Of a stretch of DNA of 64,000 nt, positions 24,603 through 32,791 are shown in pieces. Positions within the stretch are counted from its first letter, which is position 1, and each line of letters begins with the position of its first letter. Under the pieces are notes generated by a model. The model saw only the letters and a program-made list of their open reading frames with translations. It was not told where the DNA came from and made no database searches. Source of the DNA: JAJZKE01 sp963762395 (lineage in GTDB: Bacteria; Patescibacteriota; Saccharimonadia; Saccharimonadales; UBA4665); assembly GCA_963762395.1 (NCBI GenBank), contig CAVXKL010000004.1, positions 248,001 to 312,000 of the forward strand. The letters run 5' to 3'. A program made the position numbers and the translations under genes.

Positions 24603-24728
24603 CTATATACCATCAGGAGTACCAAACTTATCATATCTATTCCACTCTATAGCTAAAATACCCCTACATTTCTTCAGCCCTTCATAGATTTGGTGCCAAC
24701 AATTTTGGATGTACGCAACCATAAGCAT
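24603..24728 (-). CDS. possible 41-residue protein in repeat copy E
   Basis: The minus-strand frame from the ATG at 24728 encodes VAYIQNCWHQIYEGLKKC and ILAIEWNRYDKFGTPDGI before TAG. It aligns loosely with the short frames of copies A, B and D (HLEN/YIQN start, W-x-x-Y and Gly-rich end) and has no internal stop. The upstream sequence matches the repeat end (CAACCATAAGCATTTTTAAA on +). It may be the most intact member of the family; expression is unproven. Confidence 0.3.
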   Translation of the reverse strand: MLMVAYIQNCWHQIYEGLKKCRGILAIEWNRYDKFGTPDGI

Positions 24729-24762
24729 TTTTAAATCAGCAAAAATAAAGTCGTTATTGTCA
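24690..24762 (-). repeat. island repeat, copy E (degenerate)
   Basis: GTACGCAACCATAAGCATTT and GTCGTTATTGTC correspond to the conserved end of copies 0, A and B. Similarity elsewhere is weak. It lies upstream of the minus-strand HD-like gene and marks the right edge of the repeat-bearing region. Confidence 0.4.
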
Positions 24763-24772
24763 CAAAACATCG

Positions 24773-24991
24773 TCTGTCCCTATAAGAGTAGATTATTTGT
24801 CTGTGACATAAAAAAGGGTAATGTCAATTATGCTCTTGCTTTTTTCCTCTCCTTAGGGTATCTTTAAGTTCAACTAGATAAAGCTGCTAACGTAACGTGA
24901 GTTCGGTTCTAGGAAATTAGTAAACAGTGATTTGAGGCGCAGCTAACTGGATCGCCAGATTACCTACAAGTCTTAATAAAGGAGTGATCTA
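24773..24991 (+). other. leader region of the RRM protein gene, no gene seen
   Basis: About 220 bases between repeat copy E and the RRM gene. No convincing reading frame was found. It should hold the RRM promoter and a long 5' UTR; the GGAG at 24981-24984 is its ribosome-binding site. Genes of small RNA-binding proteins often have long regulated leaders, but no specific structure was identified here. Confidence 0.3.
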
Positions 24992-25264
24992 GTGGCAACA
25001 CGTCTATTTGTCGGATCATTGTCTTGGAATACAACCGATGACCAGTTGAAGGATTTTTTCTCAACTGTCGGTAAAGTAAACTCAGCCAATGTGATTGTCG
25101 ATCGCGATTCCAACCGATCAAAAGGTTTTGGATTTGTCGAGATGGACAACGACGAAGAAGCTAAAAACGCTATCGCTAGCCTAAATGGCAAAGAACTTGA
25201 TGGCCGAGCTATCATAGTCAGCGAAGCACGCCCTCGTGAACAAAGTTTCAACCGAGAGCGTTAG
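24992..25264 (+). CDS. RRM-domain RNA-binding protein
   Basis: A 90-residue single RRM protein starting at GTG 24992, with GGAG 7 nt upstream. RNP2 is LFVGSLSW (residues 4-11) and RNP1 KGFGFVEM (about residues 44-51), the aromatic residues that stack on RNA. Similar small RRM proteins in bacteria bind AU-rich RNA and are often cold- or stress-induced. The C-terminus is Arg-rich (EARPREQSFNRER). It is monocistronic: a strong terminator follows. Confidence 0.92.
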   Translation: MATRLFVGSLSWNTTDDQLKDFFSTVGKVNSANVIVDRDSNRSKGFGFVEMDNDEEAKNAIASLNGKELDGRAIIVSEARPREQSFNRER

Positions 25265-25273
25265 TTTCGAATA

Positions 25274-25287
25274 AGCTTTTAAAAGCT
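25274..25287. repeat. 14-bp perfect palindrome
   Basis: AGCTTTTAAAAGCT lies between the RRM stop codon and its terminator. It could fold as a small hairpin protecting the 3' end of the message. Confidence 0.4.
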
Positions 25288-25292
25288 ATAAG

Positions 25293-25321
25293 AGGCATCC
25301 TTAAATCAAGGGTGCCTTTTA
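25293..25321 (+). terminator. rho-independent terminator after the RRM gene
   Basis: AGGCATCCTT (25293-25302) and AAGGGTGCCT (25308-25317) form a 10-bp stem with one G-T pair and a 5-nt loop, followed by a T run. Confidence 0.85.
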
Positions 25322-25355
25322 ATATTGACCATAAAAACAAATCTTAACCCCAGCC

Positions 25356-25364
25356 TGATATAAT
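25356..25364 (+). promoter_or_regulatory. extended -10 promoter of the HIT/metG/tatD operon
   Basis: TG (25356-25357), A, then TATAAT (25359-25364). The HIT gene ATG follows 28 nt later after an AGAAAGG Shine-Dalgarno sequence. Confidence 0.5.
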
Positions 25365-25392
25365 TGAAATAACTTTAAGAAAGGCTACTTAA

Positions 25393-25809
25393 ATGACTAA
25401 GATTGGTTGCCCCTTTTGTAACCCCCTAAACCAGGCAGTAAAGTCTAACGACACAGCCCAGGTCTTTTTAAGTGATCCCAGAAAAGTACCCGGTCACTTT
25501 CTAATAATGCCCAAAAGACATATTGAAAAGCCTTGGGAGTTGTCTTCCAAAGAACTAAAAGACATCTTTGATCTAATATTCTTTATTGAAAAGAAGATAA
25601 TCGGCAAACTTGGTGACGGCTGTGATATCCGCCAAAATTACCGGCCCTTTATGAAGCAAGGCGCTCTTAAAATAGATCACATCCATTTCCAAGTAATTCC
25701 TCGGTCATATAATGACTATATCTACAAAAAAGCAGAGAAGTATGAAGCAGATATCTTTGCCGAGCTAGATGATCTGGAAAAAGAGGAAGTAACTAAACTA
25801 CTTAAATAA
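25393..25809 (+). CDS. HIT-family protein with HxHxQ motif
   Basis: A 138-residue histidine-triad protein. CPFCNP at the N-terminus and VPGHFLIMPKRHIEK match the HIT fold. The signature is DHIHFQVIP: the third His of the usual HxHxH is Gln, as in GalT-like nucleotidyl transferases and Ap4A phosphorylases. The second His would be the nucleotide-accepting residue. It probably hydrolyses or transfers nucleotides from a small substrate. It starts an operon with metG one nt downstream. Confidence 0.8.
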   Translation: MTKIGCPFCNPLNQAVKSNDTAQVFLSDPRKVPGHFLIMPKRHIEKPWELSSKELKDIFDLIFFIEKKIIGKLGDGCDIRQNYRPFMKQGALKIDHIHFQVIPRSYNDYIYKKAEKYEADIFAELDDLEKEEVTKLLK

Positions 25810-25810
25810 A

Positions 25811-27250
25811 ATGAGCCGCTTTTACATCACCACGTCAATACCGTATATAAATGACAAACCACACCTTGGCCATTCCTTAGAGTTTGTTATTGCCGATGTT
25901 CTTGCTCGTTATGCCCGCAAACAAGGGGATGAGGTTATCTTTTCCACCGGCACAGATGAACACGGCGGCAAGATAGCTGAAAGAGCTCAAGAATTAGGCG
26001 TTGAACCTAAACACTTTGCTGACAAAGTCTCAAAATACTTTGAAGAACTAACCGCGCTTTTAAACATCTCCAACAACCGCTTTATTAGAACAACAGATGC
26101 TACTCATGAAAAAATTGCTCAAGATATTTGGCAAAAACTAGAAAAAGACATATATAAGTCCAAATATATTGGCTGGTATTGTACCGGCGACGAGGCCTTC
26201 TTTGCGGAAGCTGAAGTTAAGGCAAATAACGGTATCTGCCCTAATCATAACCGTCCATATGAGAAGATAGAGGAAAATAACTATTTCTTTAAATTATCTA
26301 AATACGGACCAGAGATAGCCGAAGCTATTAAATCCGAAAAATTTAAGATTATCCCAACGACTCGTCGTAATGAAATCTTAAGTCTAATTGATTCAGGATT
26401 GGAAGACATATCTATTTCCCGACCAAAGGACAAGATAACCTGGGGTATTCCGGTTCCAGGAGATAAAGAGCAGGTAATGTACGTCTGGTTTGAAGCCCTG
26501 ATGAATTATATAACAGTTCTAGGTTATCCGGATAACGATGACTTTAAGAACTACTGGCCGGCTAATGTCCAAGTAATAGGCAAGGATATTATTAGGTTCC
26601 ATGCCGCTATCTGGCCGGCCATGCTACTGGGGCTAGATCTACCTTTGCCTAAGAATCTCTACGTTCATGGCTTTATTAACATTGAAGGCCAAAAAATGTC
26701 TAAATCCTTAGGTAATTCAATCGACCCAGTTGAGCTAGTTGCTAATTTTGGTCCTGATCCATTGAGATATTACCTCTTAAGACACATTCCCAGCTATTCT
26801 GACGGCGACTTCTCTATTGCTAGCCTAATAACCAGTTATAACAATGAACTGGCGAATGAGCTAGGCAATGCTGTCTCCAGATCAATCGCTATGATAGAAC
26901 GATACTCTAGCGGCCTAATCAACAATGTACCACCCCCAGAACATGACATTGCTGCTTATGAGGAAGCAATTAAAGACTGCCGCCTAGATAAAGCCCTAGA
27001 AACAGTCTTTGAAGAAATTAAGGGGCTAAATCAATATATTGAAGAAGAAAAACCATGGGAACTAGCCAAATCCGAAGACCGGGATCATCTTAAAGAGGTC
27101 TTAGCATATTTAGCCGGCAGCCTGCTTCAAATCGCTGATCTCTTAGAGCCATTCCTGCCAGAAACAGCTAATAAAATCAAAACAGCCTTTGAGGGTGGTA
27201 AAGTCCATAAAATGACCGAAAATCTTTTCCCTAAAATAGACAATGATTGA
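25811..27250 (+). CDS. metG: methionyl-tRNA synthetase (short form)
   Basis: A 479-residue class I aminoacyl-tRNA synthetase. HIGH-like PHLGHS is at residues 17-22, KMSKSLGN near residue 296, and the anticodon-binding helical domain includes YSSGLINN and EEEKPWELAK. It lacks the C-terminal EMAP/Trbp111-like extension of longer enzymes. It charges tRNA-Met for both initiation and elongation. It overlaps tatD by 8 nt. Confidence 0.95.
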   Translation: MSRFYITTSIPYINDKPHLGHSLEFVIADVLARYARKQGDEVIFSTGTDEHGGKIAERAQELGVEPKHFADKVSKYFEELTALLNISNNRFIRTTDATHEKIAQDIWQKLEKDIYKSKYIGWYCTGDEAFFAEAEVKANNGICPNHNRPYEKIEENNYFFKLSKYGPEIAEAIKSEKFKIIPTTRRNEILSLIDSGLEDISISRPKDKITWGIPVPGDKEQVMYVWFEALMNYITVLGYPDNDDFKNYWPANVQVIGKDIIRFHAAIWPAMLLGLDLPLPKNLYVHGFINIEGQKMSKSLGNSIDPVELVANFGPDPLRYYLLRHIPSYSDGDFSIASLITSYNNELANELGNAVSRSIAMIERYSSGLINNVPPPEHDIAAYEEAIKDCRLDKALETVFEEIKGLNQYIEEEKPWELAKSEDRDHLKEVLAYLAGSLLQIADLLEPFLPETANKIKTAFEGGKVHKMTENLFPKIDND

Positions 27251-28058
27251 ACTAACTGATACCCACTGCCATATACAATCCATTAATCAATTCGGCGGTG
27301 AAGACCATACTTCCAAGCTATGGCAGAAACTTCAAAATACAGATGTAGAATCTGTCATTCATGACGCCTTTGAGGCTGGTGTCACCAGATTAATAACTGT
27401 TGGTTGTGAACTAATAGACAGCAAACTAGCAATCACTACCGCTCAAGCACATCAAAACGTCTGGGCTAGTATTGGCATTCACCCGCATGAAGCTAAGAAA
27501 TACGTTCGAGATAAGACAAAACAGGAAGAATTTAGCGGCCTTGCCAAAGAAGACAAAGTAGTAGCTGTTGGCGAATGTGGCCTGGATTACTTCTATAACT
27601 ATTCCAGCCCCAAAGACCAAAAAGCGGTTTTGGATTTCCAGTTAAATCTAGCTTCTAAACATAACTTGCCGGTAATATTCCACGTTAGAGAGGCCTACAT
27701 AGACTTTTGGCCCATCCTAGATAATTACCCAAATTTAAAGGGTGTACTCCATAGCTACACAGACAGTCTAGCTAACCTAGATGAAGCTCTGAACCGTGGA
27801 CTATATATTGGCGTTAATGGTATTTCTACCTTCACCCGTGACCCAGCCCAACTAGCTATGTACAGGCAAATACCACTGACTAATTTACTCCTTGAAACAG
27901 ATTCACCGTACTTGACACCAGCACCAAAGCGTGGTAATATAAACCAGCCTAAAAATATTAGGCTTGTGGCAGAATACCTGGAGCGATTAAGAGGACAACC
28001 CTTAGAAATGATCGCCTCTCAAACGACTAAAAATGCCAGACAACTTTTTCACGTATAA
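27243..28058 (+). CDS. tatD: TatD-family metal-dependent deoxyribonuclease
   Basis: A 271-residue TIM-barrel hydrolase. Metal ligands are seen in DTHCHI (residues 6-11), GECGLDYFY, PVIFHVREA, HSY and LLETDSPYLTP. It probably trims DNA 3' ends or acts in repair and DNA turnover. Residues 14-40 carry a longer insertion after the first motif than many homologues. It follows metG in the same order seen in many bacteria. The end contains TATAAT, a likely promoter for the next pair. Confidence 0.92.
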   Translation: MIELTDTHCHIQSINQFGGEDHTSKLWQKLQNTDVESVIHDAFEAGVTRLITVGCELIDSKLAITTAQAHQNVWASIGIHPHEAKKYVRDKTKQEEFSGLAKEDKVVAVGECGLDYFYNYSSPKDQKAVLDFQLNLASKHNLPVIFHVREAYIDFWPILDNYPNLKGVLHSYTDSLANLDEALNRGLYIGVNGISTFTRDPAQLAMYRQIPLTNLLLETDSPYLTPAPKRGNINQPKNIRLVAEYLERLRGQPLEMIASQTTKNARQLFHV

Positions 28059-28085
28059 TAAATAACTCTAATGAAAGGAAATAGG

Positions 28086-28520
28086 ATGCGTTCTGAGTTA
28101 GGTAAAGAGGTAGCCAAGGGACATGAACAGGACATTCTGCTTAGATTTGATGTTCTAAGTAGCAGCTTGGACCGAGCTAAAAAAGCTGCCAAGTCTATGG
28201 CTGCGGTAAACACGCCAAAGAGCTCAACCTTCAGTCAATCAGTTGCACCAAGGCTACGAGAAGGCTACCTCCAGACCTCCATCGCATCAAGTTCCCATGA
28301 GGCTGCTTCCACTTCAGCTAATACAGATGAGGCTAAAGTTACATTTGAACCGGCTGCTTACATTGGGATTGCTGATACAGCCATAAATAGTATTAAGGAA
28401 ATTGATCTAAATACATCCAACACAGGTGTCATCTTCATTAATGATATTCGAAAGCAACTTGAAGAGATATATAAGGGAATACCTCAATCAGCTCGAGATA
28501 ATCTGAAAGGGGCAGCATAA
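28086..28520 (+). CDS. unknown protein (144 aa)
   Basis: A 144-residue protein from the ATG at 28086, supported by AAAGGA 6 nt upstream; an ATG at 28071 would place that site inside the gene. No recognised family. It has a charged N-terminal helix (ELGKEVAKGHEQDILLRF) and a Ser/Ala-rich middle, and ends with a helix (IRKQLEEIYKGIPQSARDN). No signal peptide or membrane segment. One nt separates it from the next gene, so the two likely work together. TATAAT at 28053-28058 may drive both. Confidence 0.55.
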   Translation: MRSELGKEVAKGHEQDILLRFDVLSSSLDRAKKAAKSMAAVNTPKSSTFSQSVAPRLREGYLQTSIASSSHEAASTSANTDEAKVTFEPAAYIGIADTAINSIKEIDLNTSNTGVIFINDIRKQLEEIYKGIPQSARDNLKGAA

Positions 28521-28521
28521 G

Positions 28522-28893
28522 ATGAGTATACTGCCTAAATTTTTACCCCGTATCTATAGCCAAAGAGCTGAAGATGCTCAAAGACGGCTAATTCAATTCG
28601 AACTTCAATTTGGCCGCAATATATTCGGTCCAGTACCAGAAAATCATCACCGGGATTTCTTCTGTCTTGATGAATATACCTGGATTTGGCATGAAGACTG
28701 GTTGGATGAAAGGGGCAATAGAATTGTCCTATCTACTCGTTACATTCTAAGGCCGGATGGTGCTATTAAATCCCAAAACGGGAAGTCATATCAGAAGGTA
28801 GACGCCCAGGAATTCGATCACCTATATAAGGCCATTAAAAAATATGTCTCAACTGTCCAGAATCAATATTCCCAGATGCTTAGCCCTGCTTAA
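28522..28893 (+). CDS. unknown protein (123 aa) paired with the preceding gene
   Basis: A 123-residue protein not assigned to a named family. It starts with a basic helix (SQRAEDAQRRLIQFEL). An aromatic beta region follows (FFCLDEYTWIWHEDWLD, VLSTRYILRPDGAI), then a helical end (FDHLYKAIKKYVSTVQNQY). The start ATG has a GGGGCAGC-type site overlapping the upstream stop. Cytosolic. It may form a complex with its partner gene. Confidence 0.55.
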   Translation: MSILPKFLPRIYSQRAEDAQRRLIQFELQFGRNIFGPVPENHHRDFFCLDEYTWIWHEDWLDERGNRIVLSTRYILRPDGAIKSQNGKSYQKVDAQEFDHLYKAIKKYVSTVQNQYSQMLSPA

Positions 28894-28918
28894 TTTAAAA
28901 ACGTATACTTAGAGTATT

Positions 28919-30064
28919 ATGCCTAAAAGAAACGTCTATTTAGACTATGCTGCTGCCACACCTATGGACCCTCTAGTTCTTAAAGCTATGGAGCCATATT
29001 TTTCTAAGCAGTTTTATAACATCTCGGCTACCTACTCTAAAGCTAAAGAAGCTAGATCGGCAGTTGAAGCTAGCAGACGCAGGGTGGCATTAAATCTTGG
29101 TGCTAAATCCTCGGAAATTATCTTCACCGCTGGCGGCAGCGAAGCTAATAATCTGACAGTTACCGGCGTTATGAGCGATTGCCCTCATGGCAATATGGTC
29201 ATAACGGCTATTGAACATCCCTCAATCTACTCCCCGGCCAAGAACTTTAATACCCGTGTCTGCCCGGTGGATGATCAAGGACATATTAAGATCAACAAAC
29301 TAAAAGATTTAATCGACGATGACACAGTACTGGTTAGTATCATCTACGTCAGCAACGAAATAGGGGTAATTGAACCCCTAAAAGAGGTGGCAAATGTTAT
29401 TCAAACTATTCGTAGTGACAGACTTGAAAGAAGCATAAATAGGCCAATATATTTCCATACCGATGCCTGCCAGGCAGCTAACTATCTTGACCTTCATGTC
29501 TCTAAACTCGGCGTCGATTTAATGACCCTAAACGGCAGTAAAATATATGGCCCTAAACAAAGCGGAGCCTTATTTATAAAAAGCGGCGTTAGTTTAAAGC
29601 CCATCATCTTTGGCGGCGGCCAGGAAAGAAGCCTCAGGAGCGGCACTGAAAATGTACCTGGCATAATTGGTTTTGCCAGAGCCCTTGATCTAGCCCAAAA
29701 CGACAGAAAGTCTGAATCGGACAGGCTGGCTAAACTTCAGGGATACTTTATGAGTAGTCTGGATAATAACTTTAGCCCTGTTAAGATAAACGGCTCAAGG
29801 GCTAAAAGAGTAGTAAACAATGTTCATGTCACATTCCCGGGTATAGACAATGAATGGCTTCTAATCTCTTTAGATGAAAAAGGTATTATGGCGGCAGCAG
29901 GATCAGCCTGCAGCGCTTCAAATGAATTGCCCTCAAAAGTTCTAAAAGCTATTGGTCTGACGGATAAAGAAGCTAGAAGTTCAGTCCGTTTCTCATTTGG
30001 CCATGGTACAACCAGACCAGATCTGGAATATACCCTAGAAGTCCTGAAAAGTCTGCTTAAATAG
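28919..30064 (+). CDS. cysteine desulfurase (NifS/IscS-like)
   Basis: A 381-residue PLP enzyme that takes sulfur from cysteine onto an active-site Cys. Seen: YLDYAAATPMDP at the N-terminus, GGSEANNL, EHPSI, HTDACQA, the PLP-binding Lys in NGSKIYGPK (the His usually before this Lys is missing), GTENVPGI, and the persulfide Cys in AGSACSAS. With no Fe-S scaffold nearby, its main partner may be MnmA at 35423 for tRNA 2-thiolation. TATACT at 28904-28909 lies 9 nt before the ATG. Confidence 0.9.
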   Translation: MPKRNVYLDYAAATPMDPLVLKAMEPYFSKQFYNISATYSKAKEARSAVEASRRRVALNLGAKSSEIIFTAGGSEANNLTVTGVMSDCPHGNMVITAIEHPSIYSPAKNFNTRVCPVDDQGHIKINKLKDLIDDDTVLVSIIYVSNEIGVIEPLKEVANVIQTIRSDRLERSINRPIYFHTDACQAANYLDLHVSKLGVDLMTLNGSKIYGPKQSGALFIKSGVSLKPIIFGGGQERSLRSGTENVPGIIGFARALDLAQNDRKSESDRLAKLQGYFMSSLDNNFSPVKINGSRAKRVVNNVHVTFPGIDNEWLLISLDEKGIMAAAGSACSASNELPSKVLKAIGLTDKEARSSVRFSFGHGTTRPDLEYTLEVLKSLLK

Positions 30065-30099
30065 AACCAGATCTGTTTTCTCAGATGAGTCATTTAGGG

Positions 30100-30146
30100 T
30101 ATAATATTTCTGAACTATAGCTTAAGCGATAACAAAGAAGCTATAG
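30100..30146 (+). promoter_or_regulatory. ATP synthase operon promoter and leader hairpin
   Basis: TATAAT at 30100-30105 is the likely -10. The leader then holds a perfect 9-bp inverted repeat CTATAGCTT (30115-30123)/AAGCTATAG (30138-30146) with a 14-nt loop, starting about where transcription begins. It could stabilise the long operon mRNA. Confidence 0.5.
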
Positions 30147-30172
30147 CTGTATATGATGGTGGGTAAACAAAT

Positions 30173-30793
30173 ATGACAATCTGGTGGTTTTATCTGGTAG
30201 TGGCTTTCATAATAGCTGCCGGCGCTGGTTTTATATGGTTGACTGTTCAGATAAGCAAAAGCACAAAGAATCAACCCAGATTCCTTGGCTCAGATATTGA
30301 TAGCACTAAAGAAGCCGTTGAGCATATCTTTAATGATGAATTTAGAGAGGAACTTAAAAACAGAGGTCGGCTTCACTTTCAAAAGATAATAAACGACAGC
30401 GCAGATTTCCTGCAGCAAGACCTAAGACTAACCTCGTCTCAGCTCAATGAATTTATGAAGAAAGAGCTGACTTCTAAAGTTGATGAAGAATTGACTAAGT
30501 ATGAACAATCGATCAACGATGCTCGCGACCTGGCAATTGATTCAATCAAGAAAACATCTCTTGCTCTCGATGAACAGCGCCAAGTTCTTGGTGATGAGGT
30601 CCGCAAGGCTGTAGCCGATGAAAAGACTAGAATAATTGACAACTTCATTAACCAGCTAACAGATATAGTCAGCCACTATATAACAACTGCCATAGGCGGT
30701 GAAATAGACTTAAATGATCAATTAGAATATATCCTGGCTAACCTTGAAACAAACAAAAAGGCAATGATCGAGGACATTAAGAATGTCGGATAG
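30173..30793 (+). CDS. atpF: ATP synthase subunit b-like protein
   Basis: A 206-residue protein with one N-terminal membrane helix (residues 4-24) and a long charged helical stalk, the shape of F-type subunit b, the peripheral stator. It is longer than the usual 156-170. Position before the delta gene supports the call; sequence identity to standard b is low, as is normal for this subunit. No atpB (a) or atpE (c) precedes it: the upstream gene is the cysteine desulfurase. It overlaps atpH by 11 nt. Confidence 0.8.
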   Translation: MTIWWFYLVVAFIIAAGAGFIWLTVQISKSTKNQPRFLGSDIDSTKEAVEHIFNDEFREELKNRGRLHFQKIINDSADFLQQDLRLTSSQLNEFMKKELTSKVDEELTKYEQSINDARDLAIDSIKKTSLALDEQRQVLGDEVRKAVADEKTRIIDNFINQLTDIVSHYITTAIGGEIDLNDQLEYILANLETNKKAMIEDIKNVG

Positions 30794-31277
30794 TAAGACA
30801 TACTTTAAATTGCCGCTTTCAGTTTCCCGGCCAGCTGATCTTAGCCGGCTAATTCATGAGCTGACGCAGATAAATGAAGACCTCGACCAGGAAAGAATCA
30901 GAAACCCTCATCAAAAACCGGAGATTAAAACCTCTTCTAAAATGACCGATGTTCTTACGGCTAACAATATAGACATAACTACCAAAGAACACCGCGATGG
31001 TCTGCTTAAGATATTCAACCGTCTCAGTGAAAGAAACCAGATAATTAACATTAGTTTTGCCTCTGAGGCCACCCCGGAGTTTATTGAAAAGATAGTTGAG
31101 TGGTTTAGAAAAGAAATTGATCCATACTGCTTTATTGTTGTTGGTATTAATCCCACCATTGGTGTCGGTTGCATTGCCCGAACCAAAAATAAGGTCTTCG
31201 ATATGTCGCTTAAAAGTGGTCTTAATAGTACCCGTGAGCTTCTAACTAGTCGTATCAGGGAGCTAGATAAAGCATGA
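30783..31277 (+). CDS. atpH: ATP synthase subunit delta
   Basis: A 164-residue protein of F1 delta size and position, linking subunit b to the alpha3beta3 head. The C-terminal half (INISFASEATPEFIEKIVEW and VGCIARTKNKVFDMSLKSGL) fits the delta/OSCP end, where a beta hairpin reads like IGG-x-RIG-D-x-V-D-S. The N-terminal six-helix domain is only weakly recognisable. Its stop overlaps the atpA start (ATGA). Confidence 0.75.
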   Translation: MSDSKTYFKLPLSVSRPADLSRLIHELTQINEDLDQERIRNPHQKPEIKTSSKMTDVLTANNIDITTKEHRDGLLKIFNRLSERNQIINISFASEATPEFIEKIVEWFRKEIDPYCFIVVGINPTIGVGCIARTKNKVFDMSLKSGLNSTRELLTSRIRELDKA

Positions 31278-32791
31278 ATAGCTCTAATCTGCATTTTAAT
31301 AAACTAGTTGAAGCCGGCAATCCGGTTGGTGAAGTAGTCGCTGTTGAGAGATTCATGGTCAAGGTCCGCGGCCTCCAACCCTGCCAAGTCCACTCCATTG
31401 TCCTTTTTGAAGACGGCTCCAAAGGTTTTGTCCACCAAGTCAGAACTGACTATGTATTAATTCTTCACCTCGGCACTGAAAATCTAATGAGCGGTATGAT
31501 AGCCGTCCTCCAGCATAAAGACCTGGTAGTTAAAGTTGGTAAAAACTTTATTGGCCGAGTAGTTAATGTCATGGGTGAACCACTGGATGGTAAAGGTCCG
31601 ATTACCTCAGATACTGTCTGGCCCGTCTTTAACGAAGCTGTTCCGCTTTATATGCATAAGCTTCTTGATACCCAGACGGAGAGCGGCGTCATAGCTGTTG
31701 ATGCTCTTTTGCCTATAGTTCGCGGTCAAAGAATGGCTTTAATGGGTGATACAAAATCTGGTAAAAGTACCTTAGCCTCCCAGATAACAATTAACCAAAA
31801 AAACTCTGATCAGATCGTTGTCTACTGCCTGGTCGCTAAACGAAGAAGTGACGTCGATACTCTTTTAAGCCGTTTTAAAGAAAACGATGCAATGGATAAG
31901 TTAATCGTCGTTGTGTCCACGATGTTTGAATCACTAGTTATAAGCTACCTAGCGCCATATGTTGCCTGCGCAATGGCTGAATATCTCTGGCAGAAATGCA
32001 ACCAAGATGTCGTTATTATTTATGACGACCTTACTTCCCACGCCCATGCTCACAGGGAGATATCACTATTATCCGGAGTCAGCCCTGGCCGTGACTCATA
32101 TCCGGGAGACATGTTCTATGCCCACTCCAGTCTTCTAGAGAGGGCGGGAAGAATCGAGGAAACTGGCAAAGCGCTAACAGCTATTCCAATAGTTCATGCT
32201 CCAGGCGGAGATATTACCGCTTATCTGCCAACCAACATTATGAGTATTACCGATGGTCAATGGATACTAGATATGGATGTCTTCAGGAGCGGTGTCAGGC
32301 CAGCCTTTAACTTCGGCCTTTCCGTTACCCGAGCTGGTGGTACTGGACATAACGACCGTCAAAAAGATCAAGCCTTTAAGGCCCTTAAAATCCTAGCCGA
32401 CTACCGCCAAGCCCAGGAATTTGCTCACTTTGGCACAGAAATTGGTGATGAGTATAGACGTGACCTAACTATAGGCAAGTTAATTAACCAGATAATAACC
32501 CAAGCGCCAGGCTTGTCTTATTCACTCATCGCCCAGCAGTTAATGCTAGATATAGTTATTAACTTAGACGATAAAGAAAAGATAGATGTTGATAAACTTA
32601 AGCTCCGGGTTAATGAATTTGCCCCGAAAGTAACTTCAGACGAGTCATTCAATAGTGTCCGTGATGAGCTTAAGACCCAATGCCTAACCATGACAGGCAG
32701 GGCTAAACCAACCAATACTAAACCAACTGAACAAGGTGTAAGCTCTACTTCCGAAAATGAAAAGCAAGCTAAAGAGGCGAATAAAAAATGA
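31274..32791 (+). CDS. atpA: ATP synthase subunit alpha
   Basis: A 505-residue F1 alpha subunit. An N-terminal beta barrel precedes GRVVNVMGEPLDGKG. The P-loop is GDTKSGKSTLA (usual GDRQTGKT), then AYLPTNIMSITDGQ and RPAFNFGLSVTRAGG. It holds the non-catalytic nucleotide site and contributes the Arg finger region to beta. The last 30 residues are a polar Lys/Glu/Thr-rich tail not typical of the family. The stop TGA overlaps the atpG ATG. Confidence 0.95.
   Translation: MNSSNLHFNKLVEAGNPVGEVVAVERFMVKVRGLQPCQVHSIVLFEDGSKGFVHQVRTDYVLILHLGTENLMSGMIAVLQHKDLVVKVGKNFIGRVVNVMGEPLDGKGPITSDTVWPVFNEAVPLYMHKLLDTQTESGVIAVDALLPIVRGQRMALMGDTKSGKSTLASQITINQKNSDQIVVYCLVAKRRSDVDTLLSRFKENDAMDKLIVVVSTMFESLVISYLAPYVACAMAEYLWQKCNQDVVIIYDDLTSHAHAHREISLLSGVSPGRDSYPGDMFYAHSSLLERAGRIEETGKALTAIPIVHAPGGDITAYLPTNIMSITDGQWILDMDVFRSGVRPAFNFGLSVTRAGGTGHNDRQKDQAFKALKILADYRQAQEFAHFGTEIGDEYRRDLTIGKLINQIITQAPGLSYSLIAQQLMLDIVINLDDKEKIDVDKLKLRVNEFAPKVTSDESFNSVRDELKTQCLTMTGRAKPTNTKPTEQGVSSTSENEKQAKEANKK

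Noticed and set aside
19130..24770. Calling the repeat island an integron
   Set aside because: No tyrosine integrase in the window and no convincing attC core (GTTRRRY) at repeat edges; one gene is in the opposite direction.
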